Origin: Glaciimonas sp.
Lineage (GTDB): Bacteria; Pseudomonadota; Gammaproteobacteria; Burkholderiales; Burkholderiaceae
Assembly (NCBI GenBank): GCA_014377145.1
Contig: JACMQE010000195.1
Span: 1-5,260 of the forward strand
DNA: 5,260 nucleotides
Reading direction: 5' to 3'
In this document: positions 1-5,260 of the stretch, piece by piece
How positions within the stretch are numbered: the first letter of the stretch is position 1
How the letters are laid out: each line of letters starts with the position of its first letter
Translations under genes and position numbers: made by a program
The notes under the pieces: generated by a model
Told to the model about the DNA's origin: nothing
The model's input: the letters and a program-made list of their open reading frames with translations, nothing else
Databases searched by the model: none

Positions 1-196
1 CCCAACTTTACACGATGTCCATGCTGGTCAGGCGTTAGTGGCGCAAGCCGCACGGCTTCATCCCGGTCATCCGATCAAGATTGGTGCGCAGGCACATCTT
101 CAGCGGTTTTATAGCCGTTTTGGCTTTAAAACAGTTGGTGATGTGTACGACGAAGATGAAATTAGTCATATTCATATGGTTAGCGCAATGGGTTGA
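1..196 (+). CDS. elaA: ElaA-family GNAT N-acetyltransferase, C-terminal part (5' end outside window)
   Basis: Reading codons from base 2 gives about 64 residues ending in TGA at 194-196. The segment IGAQAHLQRFYSRFGF followed by VYDEDEISHIHM is the typical C-terminal signature of the ElaA family. E. coli ElaA has GAQAHLQNFYQSFGF and YEEDGIPHIGM at the same place. GNAT enzymes transfer an acetyl group from acetyl-CoA; the physiological substrate of ElaA is not well established. ElaA proteins are about 150 residues, so roughly the last 40 percent is visible, and the main acetyl-CoA-binding loop is probably mostly outside the window. No convincing terminator follows within 100 bases, so read-through toward the aroG leader is possible. 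Family assignment is firm; the function is generic. Confidence 0.88.
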   Translation, partial: PTLHDVHAGQALVAQAARLHPGHPIKIGAQAHLQRFYSRFGFKTVGDVYDEDEISHIHMVSAMG

Positions 197-398
197 TCGT
201 CAGCGAATGTAAATAAATCGTTTAGCAGCAATAATTACACCTACCGGAGCGAGCTGTCACAATGTCGCTATTCCGCACATTCTTCTGGTTGCTATTTCAT
301 AATCTTCGCGACCTGGCCTGACTTAGAAAGAGCGAAGCTACTCAATACGGTTCAGTGTTGGGCTAATCGCAGGCGATCTAGAGTTTAAGAATAATCTA
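197..398. other. Intergenic region between elaA and the aroG leader
   Basis: No convincing gene, RNA gene or terminator is visible in these 202 bases. One very short frame at 262-321 (19 codons, MSLFRTFFWLLFHNLRDLA) is rich in Phe and has one Trp. A GGAG lies at 246-249, 12 bases before its ATG, which is too far for a good ribosome binding site, and no terminator-like hairpin follows it. It is left uncalled. The aroG promoter probably lies at the right end of this gap. Confidence 0.5.
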
Positions 399-427
399 TT
401 GCTAAATTTTTAGAATTCCTGCATGAT
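399..427 (+). promoter_or_regulatory. Candidate promoter for the aroG leader transcript
   Basis: TTGCTA (399-404) and CATGAT (422-427) each match the sigma-70 consensus at 4 of 6 positions and are 17 bases apart. Transcription would start near 434, about 26 bases before the leader-peptide ATG. An alternative is TAGAAT at 411-416, a 5 of 6 match to the -10 element but without a good -35 partner. Either would give a leader transcript of about 190-200 bases before aroG, a normal length for attenuator leaders. This is a weak call made from consensus matching by eye. Confidence 0.3.
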
Positions 428-459
428 CTTCAGTGCAGTTTTAATTATTTACCAAAAAA

Positions 460-540
460 ATGTTGTTTTTTTACGTTTACTTTTACTTTTTCTATAGTTA
501 TTCCAGCCCAACGGCGATGAAAAACGGTCAGCGTTCGTAA
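460..540 (+). CDS. Phe/Tyr-rich leader peptide of the aroG attenuator (26 aa)
   Basis: The frame runs from ATG at 460 to TAA at 538-540. It begins MLFFYVYFYFFYSY and continues SSPTAMKNGQRS. Residues 3, 4, 8, 10 and 11 are Phe and residues 5, 7, 9, 12 and 14 are Tyr, so ten of the twelve residues from 3 to 14 are aromatic. An in-frame TAA at 442-444 limits the start to this ATG or the TTG just after it. The stop lies 21 bases before a terminator hairpin and 80 bases before the aroG start. Leader peptides rich in the regulatory amino acid, followed by a terminator, are established for pheA, pheST and trp attenuation in enteric bacteria. The inferred role is that ribosomes stall at the Phe/Tyr codons when charged tRNA-Phe or tRNA-Tyr is scarce and so prevent termination. 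No clear Shine-Dalgarno sequence precedes the ATG, only an A7 run, which lowers certainty about translation. The peptide itself probably has no further function. Confidence 0.72.
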   Translation: MLFFYVYFYFFYSYSSPTAMKNGQRS

Positions 541-561
541 AATAGAACAAACCCACATTTC

Positions 562-591
562 AAAAAACCGCCCACCATGGCGGGTTTTTTT
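562..591 (+). terminator. Intrinsic terminator in the aroG leader (probable attenuator)
   Basis: CCGCC (568-572) pairs with GGCGG (579-583) around a six-base loop. The A6 run at 562-567 can extend the stem against T585-590 if G584 bulges, and T585-591 is the U-tract. The hairpin lies between the leader-peptide stop (540) and the aroG ribosome binding site (611-615). It would therefore stop transcripts before aroG unless its folding is prevented. Competing pairings visible by eye are AAACCC (549-554) with GGGTTT (582-587), GGCG (513-516) with CGCC (569-572), and CGGT (525-528) with ACCG (567-570). None is long, so the antiterminator is not resolved. It could instead simply terminate upstream elaA transcription, but then the aroG promoter would have to lie within about 30 bases of its ATG, where none is seen. 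Confidence 0.75.
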
Positions 592-620
592 ATCAAATAA
601 CTTTTAAGCCAGGAGAAAAA

Positions 621-1685
621 ATGCCCCCCACTGAAGACTTGCGCATACGAGAAATGAAAGAATTAACGCCCCCATCCCATTTGATCCGTGAATTCGCATG
701 TTCAGAAAAAGGCGCTACTACGGCAGCTACTTCGCGCATCGCATTGCATCGCATTTTGCACGGTCAGGACGATCGCCTGATGGTCATAATCGGACCCTGT
801 TCGATTCACGATACCAAAGCTGCGATGGAGTACGCGCATCTGTTGGTCTGTGCGCGGGATCGTCTTAAGGGCGAACTAGAAATTGTCATGCGGGTGTATT
901 TTGAAAAACCGCGCACCACAGTAGGCTGGAAAGGTCTGATCAATGATCCGTACATGGACAACAGCTTCCGTATCAACGATGGTTTGCGTATGGCCCGTGA
1001 ATTGCTGTTGAATATTAATGAGCTGGGTCTTCCTGCTGGAACAGAATTTCTCGATGTCATCAGTCCGCAGTACATTGCTGACCTGATTAGCTGGGGTGCG
1101 ATTGGCGCACGGACGACTGAGTCGCAAGTGCATCGTGAATTGGCATCTAGTTTATCTTGCCCGGTTGGCTTCAAAAACGGCACTGACGGCAATGTCAAAA
1201 TTGCAGTAGATGCGATGAAGGCGGCATCGCAGCCGCATCACTTTCTGTCGGCCACCAAAGGCGGTTACTCGGCGATCGTATCGACTAACGGAAACGAGGA
1301 TTGCCATATCATCTTACGCGGCGGTAAAGCGCCGAACTATGATGCCGCCAGCGTCAATGCAGCTTGCAAAGACATCGCCGAAAATGGTCTGGCACAGCGC
1401 TTGATGATCGATGCTTCGCACGCAAATAGCGCCAAGAAACCTGAAAATCAGATTCCTGTATGTGCAGATATCGCTGGTCAAATCGTTGCCGGTGATGACC
1501 GTATTGTCGGGGTGATGGTAGAGTCGCATTTGGTCGCAGGCCGTCAAGATCTGGTACCGGGCAAGGAGTTAACCTACGGTCAGTCAGTTACCGACGGTTG
1601 TATCAGCTGGGAGCAAAGTATCGCCTTGCTGGACGGTTTGGCTGAGGCGGTTAAGCAACGCCGTTTGCTAAAAAGTGTGGCATAA
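621..1685 (+). CDS. aroG: 3-deoxy-7-phosphoheptulonate (DAHP) synthase, class I AroG type
   Basis: This enzyme condenses phosphoenolpyruvate with erythrose 4-phosphate to DAHP, the first step of the shikimate pathway to Phe, Tyr and Trp, in the cytosol. The 354-residue product is full length (E. coli AroG has 350) and aligns from end to end. Diagnostic blocks are IGPCSIHD (57-64), KPRTTVGWKG (96-105), GARTTESQVHRELAS (162-176), GFKNGTDG (183-190) and GVMVESHL (297-304). The metal ligands expected from E. coli AroG (Cys61, His268, Glu302, Asp326) are present as Cys60, His267, Glu301 and Asp325. The effector-site segment reads FLS (208-210), as in Phe-inhibited E. coli AroG and yeast Aro3; Tyr-inhibited AroF and Aro4 have Gly at the third position. 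Phe feedback inhibition is therefore the likelier type. AGGAG at 611-615, five bases before the ATG, supports the start. Upstream lies a Phe/Tyr leader peptide and terminator, suggesting attenuation; downstream is a strong terminator. The gene appears monocistronic. Confidence 0.97.
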   Translation: MPPTEDLRIREMKELTPPSHLIREFACSEKGATTAATSRIALHRILHGQDDRLMVIIGPCSIHDTKAAMEYAHLLVCARDRLKGELEIVMRVYFEKPRTTVGWKGLINDPYMDNSFRINDGLRMARELLLNINELGLPAGTEFLDVISPQYIADLISWGAIGARTTESQVHRELASSLSCPVGFKNGTDGNVKIAVDAMKAASQPHHFLSATKGGYSAIVSTNGNEDCHIILRGGKAPNYDAASVNAACKDIAENGLAQRLMIDASHANSAKKPENQIPVCADIAGQIVAGDDRIVGVMVESHLVAGRQDLVPGKELTYGQSVTDGCISWEQSIALLDGLAEAVKQRRLLKSVA

Positions 1686-1727
1686 ATTGTACTATCTGAA
1701 GGTTTAAATGACGCTTCGCTGAAATAA

Positions 1728-1766
1728 AAAGGGCCTGGTCGATAATCTGAACAGGCCCTTTGTTTT
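1728..1766. terminator. Bidirectional intrinsic terminator between aroG and yajQ
   Basis: AAAGGGCCTG (1728-1737) pairs perfectly with CAGGCCCTTT (1752-1761), giving a 10-base-pair stem with a 14-base loop. The plus strand continues TGTTTTG, a T-rich tail for aroG. On the minus strand the stem is followed by a run of T from the A-rich stretch at 1726-1730, so it can also end yajQ, which stops at 1822. This fits the convergent gene arrangement. Confidence 0.9.
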
Positions 1767-1821
1767 GTGATCCGATATGGCCGCTAAAATATTGCTGACA
1801 CCATTGGGTTTAGCTGTAGTG

Positions 1822-2307
1822 CTAATCGCGAAAGTTATTAAATTCTAGCGGTAGGTCAGTAACTTCCTTACGCAGCATTGCCATTGCAGCTTGCAGATCA
1901 TCACGCTTGGCACCCGTGATACGAACAGCGTCACCTTGAATGCTGGCTTGGACTTTCATTTTGCTGTCTTTGATGATGCGAACGATTTTTTTGGCATCGT
2001 CAGAATCAATACCGTTCTTGATTTTGATGACCTGCTTGATCTTATCACCGCCAATTTTTTCGATCTTGCCCATATCCAGAAAGCGGATATCGACGCCGCG
2101 CTTAACCAATTTATTGGTCAGCACGTCGCGTACTTGTGCCAGCTGGAATTCAGAATCGGCATATGCAGTCAAATCGCGCTCTTTCAGTTCTACGCGGGCA
2201 TCACTACCTTTGAAGTCGAAGCGGGTGCCAATTTCTTTGCTGGCTTGATCGACAGCATTCTTGACCTCGGCAAGATTCGCTTCTGAGATGGTATCAAATG
2301 ATGGCAT
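1822..2307 (-). CDS. yajQ: YajQ family cyclic-di-GMP/nucleotide-binding protein
   Basis: The 161-residue product is the usual full length for YajQ (UPF0234). The N-terminus MPSFDTISE, the internal block [13 protein letters not shown] (29-41), and the C-terminus [10 protein letters not shown] are typical of the family, which has two small alpha/beta nucleic-acid-binding-like domains. No signal peptide or membrane segment is seen, so it is cytosolic. In Xanthomonas a YajQ homologue binds cyclic di-GMP and acts with a transcription factor in virulence gene control; E. coli YajQ binds nucleotides and RNA. The role here is not known. A minus-strand AGGA (complement of 2318-2321) lies ten bases before the ATG and supports the start. 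It is divergent from murB and convergent with aroG, so it is probably its own transcription unit. Confidence 0.95.
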   Translation of the reverse strand: MPSFDTISEANLAEVKNAVDQASKEIGTRFDFKGSDARVELKERDLTAYADSEFQLAQVRDVLTNKLVKRGVDIRFLDMGKIEKIGGDKIKQVIKIKNGIDSDDAKKIVRIIKDSKMKVQASIQGDAVRITGAKRDDLQAAMAMLRKEVTDLPLEFNNFRD

Positions 2308-2548
2308 TTTTGGTATTTCCTTAATATTTTCTAATTACTTTTGTTGGATGTTATTTTTGATTGCTTATGATGTTAGATGCAGCGTCGTTACCTTGATATC
2401 CGTAGGCCTAAAAGCGCGCATAGCGAGTTTCATACTGTGCATTCTATCGAACAAAAATCCGAGTGGCTATGTCCTTAGGTATTTCCTTGGTTTGCCACCA
2501 CTTTGTCGGCAATTTTTGGACAACTTTGTGCTTGATTTTGCTGAATGA
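2308..2548. other. Divergent intergenic spacer between yajQ and murB
   Basis: These 241 bases must hold the yajQ promoter (-) and probably the murB promoter (+), but no strong -35/-10 pair was found for either. TATGAT at 2366-2371 is a 5 of 6 match to a plus-strand -10 element but its -35 partner is weak. A small inverted repeat, TTGCC (2492-2496) with GGCAA (2508-2512), is followed by T2513-2517 and resembles a weak terminator 31 bases before the murB start. A minus-strand 25-codon frame beginning near 2441 has no family features and was not called. Confidence 0.5.
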
Positions 2549-3634
2549 ATGCGACTTACGTATAATCCGCACACCGTGCCTTTAATCATTCAGCCATCCA
2601 TTTTGCCTACCACTCATTTCTCGATACAAACCAATTTTTCATTACGTGCCCACAACACATTGGGTATTGATGCAAAGGCGCATGCCTATTTACCCATTTC
2701 TTCATTGGCTGAGCTGAAATCGGTTGGTGCGGATTCAACATTGTCCCAATTACCACGTTTGATACTGGGCGGTGGTAGTAATCTGGTGCTGACGCAAGAT
2801 TTTGGTGGGTTGGTATTATATATTTGCAATCAAGGTATGCAGGTTGTAGGTGAGGATGCGGAGGCGACTTATGTTCGCGCAGCAGCCGGAGAAAGTTGGC
2901 AGGCATTGGTCGCGTGGACGCTAGCGCAAGGACTTGGCGGCCTAGAGAATCTATCGTTGATTCCCGGCAACGTTGGCGCTGCTCCGATTCAAAATATCGG
3001 TGCTTATGGCGTCGAGATGCAAGATCGCTTTCACGCGCTAACCGCATTCGATTTTGCTACGGGCGATATACTCACGTTGCGTCATAAAGATTGTGGGTTT
3101 GCTTATCGAGATAGTGTATTCAAACATCGTTTACGTGATCGTGCTGTCGTGATTGATGTCATATTTTCATTGCCAAAGCGCTGGCAAGCTGATCTACGCT
3201 ATGGGGAGGTTGCGCAAGAGTTAATCACCTGCGGTGTAGAAACGCCCACAGCGCGGGACATTAGTAACGCCGTGATCGCGATCAGGACGCGTAAGTTACC
3301 TGATCCTGCGATCATCGGAAATGCAGGTAGTTTTTTTAAGAATCCCATCGTTTCTGCTGCACAACGCGCAGCATTGCTGGCACAATATTTCCAATTGGTT
3401 AGTTATCAGCAGACCGATGGTCGTTTCAAACTTGCCGCAGGCTGGTTGATAGACCAATGCAGTTGGAAAGGAAAATCATTGGGCCCGGTCGGTATGTATC
3501 AAAAACAAGCATTGGTGCTGGTGAATTTGGGTGAGGCATCAGGACAAGACGTTGTCCGTTTGTCGCAAGCGGTGCAGGCGGATGTGATGGCGCGGTTTGG
3601 GGTATTACTGGAGCCAGAGCCAATTTTCGTGTGA
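2549..3634 (+). CDS. murB: UDP-N-acetylenolpyruvoylglucosamine reductase MurB, type I
   Basis: MurB uses FAD and NADPH to reduce UDP-GlcNAc-enolpyruvate to UDP-MurNAc, the second committed step of peptidoglycan precursor synthesis in the cytosol. Similarity to E. coli MurB starts near residue 30 (NFSLRAHNTLGID) and runs to the end. FAD-binding blocks are LILGGGSNLV (71-80) and GLENLSLIPGNVGAAPIQNI (131-150), followed by GAYGVE (151-156). The catalytic residues corresponding to E. coli Arg159, Ser229 and Glu325 are seen as Arg187 in YRDSVFKH, Ser261 in GNAGSFFKNP and Glu357 in LEPEPIF. The YRDS and late Tyr/Gln-rich segments place it in type I. The 361-residue form carries roughly 25 extra N-terminal residues, and no Shine-Dalgarno sequence precedes the ATG at 2549. 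GTG 2576 and TTG 2603 are in-frame alternatives but are no better supported. The function is secure; the exact start is not. Confidence 0.95.
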   Translation: MRLTYNPHTVPLIIQPSILPTTHFSIQTNFSLRAHNTLGIDAKAHAYLPISSLAELKSVGADSTLSQLPRLILGGGSNLVLTQDFGGLVLYICNQGMQVVGEDAEATYVRAAAGESWQALVAWTLAQGLGGLENLSLIPGNVGAAPIQNIGAYGVEMQDRFHALTAFDFATGDILTLRHKDCGFAYRDSVFKHRLRDRAVVIDVIFSLPKRWQADLRYGEVAQELITCGVETPTARDISNAVIAIRTRKLPDPAIIGNAGSFFKNPIVSAAQRAALLAQYFQLVSYQQTDGRFKLAAGWLIDQCSWKGKSLGPVGMYQKQALVLVNLGEASGQDVVRLSQAVQADVMARFGVLLEPEPIFV

Positions 3635-3675
3635 TTGCTTCAGATATATACTCAGCACTAAGGTGACCCTTGCCC

Positions 3676-3711
3676 ACAAAAAAGTATGCAATAAAATGAA
3701 TACTTTTTTGT
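3676..3711. terminator. AT-rich hairpin, probable bidirectional terminator between murB and ppnP
   Basis: The bases from 3676 to 3687 (ACAAAAAAGTAT) pair perfectly with 3700-3711, giving a 12-base-pair stem with a 12-base loop. Each strand ends the stem in a run of six T followed by G, as in a U-tract. The stem has only two G-C pairs, so it may be a weak terminator. Its position between the convergent murB (ending 3634) and ppnP (ending 3745) supports the role. Confidence 0.6.
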
Positions 3712-3744
3712 TATCCAGTTATTTCCTTGGAGATTGATGCATTA

Positions 3745-4058
3745 TTACGCGTAATGACAAACATAGTTCAAGGTCTCAATTGCTTCGATGTCGAAGCTGG
3801 AATTGGCTGGGGCTTCAAAACTTCCCCCGGCAGTATATTTGACCCACAGCGCTTGATTTTTTTGGTGTACCTGGAAATCCCACTTGTAACATCGATTACT
3901 TCAGCTAGGCCCATATTGAATGTCAGGGTCGATGGCAGAATTACGCCAAGGGTTTTCCTAATACCATTTTCCGGAATGATGGTGTGAGAAATACATTTGC
4001 CTTCAAAGTAGACACTGGCTTGTTTCAGGACGGATACGTGATCGAATTGCGCGCTCAT
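3745..4058 (-). pseudogene. ppnP: Pyrimidine/purine nucleoside phosphorylase PpnP, disrupted by a one-base frameshift
   Basis: PpnP (YaiE, formerly DUF1255) is a small single-domain cupin that splits nucleosides with phosphate into base and ribose 1-phosphate. From ATG 4058 the first frame begins FDHVSVLKQASVYFEGKC and includes KTLGVILPSTLTFN (residues 35-48), typical of the family. After about residue 62 the family match jumps to the -1 frame, which gives NQALWVKYTAGGSFEAP, then NSSFDIEAIETLNYVCHY, and ends at TAA 3745-3747. The two parts together would make a normal protein of 104 residues if one base were restored. Uncorrected, the first frame gives 96 residues with an unrelated tail. The shift lies between about 3857 and 3872; the A7 run in the coding strand (3857-3863) is the likeliest site. 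An AAGG (complement of 4067-4070) lies eight bases before the ATG. It may be a true pseudogene, a sequencing error in a homopolymer, or a slippage-expressed gene; intact promoter and codons suggest a recent change. Confidence 0.85.
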
Positions 4059-4109
4059 AAAGAAAGCCTTGAAATAAAAATGGATGGTCGAAAGTCATAA
4101 AACCATGCA

Positions 4110-4138
4110 ATTATGCCAAATTTTAAGGGCGGTGTAAC
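4110..4138 (-). promoter_or_regulatory. Candidate sigma-70 promoter of ppnP
   Basis: On the minus strand GTTACA (complement of 4133-4138) and CATAAT (complement of 4110-4115) are separated by 17 bases. They match the -35 and -10 consensus at 4 of 6 and 5 of 6 positions. Transcription would start near 4103, leaving a leader of about 45 bases before the ppnP ATG. Its position downstream of the argG terminator fits independent transcription of ppnP. Confidence 0.5.
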
Positions 4139-4177
4139 GGCTTTGCGCGCAGAATTTTTTCTTAATTCTCGGCAATA

Positions 4178-4214
4178 AAAAAATCCCTATGCTTAGGGGG
4201 CATAGGGATTTTTT
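4178..4214. terminator. Strong intrinsic terminator downstream of argG
   Basis: ATCCCTATGC (4183-4192) pairs perfectly with GCATAGGGAT (4200-4209) around a seven-base loop. A4178-4182 and T4210-4214 extend the stem to 15 base pairs. Read on the minus strand, the stem ends in a long U-tract 55 bases after the argG stop, so its main job is to end argG transcription. The T run on the plus strand makes it usable in both directions, but no plus-strand gene ends nearby apart from murB, which has its own hairpin. Confidence 0.93.
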
Positions 4215-4268
4215 GTACATTCTTAATGATTATCAGGTTACTAAGCGTTTTTTGGACCTCTGCGTGCT

Positions 4269-5260
4269 TTATTGCCTGCGTTCAGTACGTGCATTGGCTG
4301 CAATTCGCAGACGTAACGCATTCAGTTTGATAAAGCCCCCCGCATCCGCTTGATTGTAAGCACCGCCGTCTTCGTCGAAAGTGGCGATCTTCATATCGAA
4401 CAGCGAATCCGTTTTAGAATCGCGGGACACCACGATTACGTTGCCTTTATACAGCTTGATGCGGACCCAGCCGTTGACGCTTTGTTGGGTTTGGTCGATC
4501 AAAGTTTGTAGTGTCAGACGCTCCGGTGCCCACCAGAAGCCGTTATAAATCATTGATGCGTAACGCGGCATCAAATCATCTTTTAGATGGGCGACTTCAC
4601 GGTCTAGTGTGATGGATTCAATGGCGCGATGGGCGCGCAGCATGATCGTACCACCGGGGGTTTCGTAGCAGCCGCGTGATTTCATGCCGACGAAACGGTT
4701 TTCGACCAGATCCAGACGACCAATACCATGTTTGCCGCCTAAATGGTTGAGTTTGGTCAACACAGAGGCTGGTGAAAGGCACTTGCCGTTCAACGCAACG
4801 ATATCGCCTTTTTCGTATTCGATATCGAGGTATTCGGCTTGATCCGGTGCGGCTTCAGGACTGACAGTCCAGCGCCACATGCTTTCTTCTGCTTCGGCAC
4901 TTGGATTTTCCAAATGACGGCCTTCAAAACTGATGTGGAGTAGATTAGCATCCATTGAATAGGGAGCGCCGCCATTCTTGTGTTTCATGTCGATTTTAAT
5001 GCCAGCGTCTTGCGCGTATTGGAGCAATTTTTCACGCGACAGCAAATCCCACTCACGCCAAGGGGCGATAACTTTTACGTTTGGCATCAGTGCATAGACA
5101 CCGAGTTCAAAACGGACTTGATCGTTGCCTTTGCCGGTGGCGCCGTGCGAGATCGTACCTGCACCGGTTTCACGAGCGATCTCGATCAAGCGTTTTGCGA
5201 TCAATGGGCGCGCAATCGACGTACCTAGTAAGTATTCGCCTTCATACACGGTATTCGCAC
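4269..5260 (-). CDS. argG: Argininosuccinate synthase ArgG, C-terminal part (5' end outside window)
   Basis: ArgG joins citrulline and aspartate using ATP to make argininosuccinate, the penultimate step of arginine synthesis, in the cytosol. About 330 residues are visible, open through the right edge, where the frame reads [19 protein letters not shown]. The GTG within this block is an internal Val codon, not a start. Substrate and ATP-binding blocks are [11 protein letters not shown] and [15 protein letters not shown], about 10 and 35 residues into the visible part. A citrulline-binding type block follows in the middle ([20 protein letters not shown]). The sequence is of the common roughly 400-residue type, not the longer E. 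coli-like type, so about 80 N-terminal residues are missing. The stop is TAA at 4269-4271 and a strong terminator follows. No damage is seen in the visible part. Confidence 0.96.
   Translation of the reverse strand, partial: ANTVYEGEYLLGTSIARPLIAKRLIEIARETGAGTISHGATGKGNDQVRFELGVYALMPNVKVIAPWREWDLLSREKLLQYAQDAGIKIDMKHKNGGAPYSMDANLLHISFEGRHLENPSAEAEESMWRWTVSPEAAPDQAEYLDIEYEKGDIVALNGKCLSPASVLTKLNHLGGKHGIGRLDLVENRFVGMKSRGCYETPGGTIMLRAHRAIESITLDREVAHLKDDLMPRYASMIYNGFWWAPERLTLQTLIDQTQQSVNGWVRIKLYKGNVIVVSRDSKTDSLFDMKIATFDEDGGAYNQADAGGFIKLNALRLRIAANARTERRQ

Noticed and set aside
208..226. TGTAAA followed seven bases later by TTTAGC, resembling a TyrR box
   Set aside because: The TyrR consensus is TGTAAA-N6-TTTACA; here the spacing is seven and the second half matches only in part. 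TyrR control is mainly a gammaproteobacterial trait, and the site is far from aroG.
1891..2286. Long plus-strand open frames over yajQ
   Set aside because: They are antisense shadows of the well-conserved, full-length YajQ coding sequence.
2312..2490. Repeated TATTTCCTT at 2314-2322 and 2480-2488, with another copy at 3720-3728
   Set aside because: The first copy is simply the yajQ ribosome binding region read on the other strand. The others are 9-11 bases long, irregularly spaced and without flanking symmetry, so chance is enough.
2261..2548. Plus-strand open frame of 95 codons ending just before murB
   Set aside because: It starts inside yajQ on the opposite strand, has no ribosome binding site and no family features, and consists largely of AT-rich intergenic DNA.
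3727..3987. Plus-strand open frame of 86 codons over ppnP
   Set aside because: It is antisense to the PpnP coding sequence, whose family match is clear in two minus-strand frames, and it has no recognisable domain of its own.
5243..5249. GTG at 5249 as the argG start
   Set aside because: The family block [19 protein letters not shown] continues through it to the window edge, so this GTG encodes an internal valine and the true start lies outside.

Overview
The window looks like ordinary chromosome from a betaproteobacterium, most likely Burkholderiales and plausibly Oxalobacteraceae. That placement is inferred from the resemblance of the ElaA, AroG, YajQ, MurB, PpnP and ArgG proteins to that group and from the moderate GC content judged by eye; no search was run. 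No mobile element, CRISPR array, tRNA or rRNA gene was seen.

Layout, left to right. Positions 1-196 hold the C-terminal end of an ElaA-type GNAT acetyltransferase (+). Positions 197-620 are a long gap before a DAHP synthase gene, aroG (621-1685, +). A two-way terminator separates aroG from the convergent yajQ (1822-2307, -). After a 241-base divergent spacer comes murB (2549-3634, +), then an AT-rich hairpin, then ppnP on the minus strand (3745-4058) with a one-base frameshift. A strong two-way terminator separates ppnP from argG (-), whose 5' end lies beyond the right edge.

The most interesting element is in the gap before aroG. A 26-codon reading frame (460-540) has ten Phe or Tyr codons among its codons 3-14. 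Its stop codon is followed 21 bases later by a hairpin with a T7 tail (562-591), and aroG begins 29 bases after that behind a good ribosome binding site. This is the arrangement of a ribosome-mediated transcription attenuator, here apparently sensing charged tRNA-Phe and tRNA-Tyr and controlling the first enzyme of the shikimate pathway. In E. coli the DAHP synthase genes are controlled by the TyrR and TrpR repressors instead, so this would be a different control solution.

The genes do not form one pathway. AroG starts aromatic amino acid synthesis, MurB makes a peptidoglycan precursor, ArgG acts in arginine synthesis, PpnP acts in nucleoside salvage, and YajQ is a nucleotide-binding protein. 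Nearly every gene appears to be its own transcription unit, bounded by hairpin terminators.
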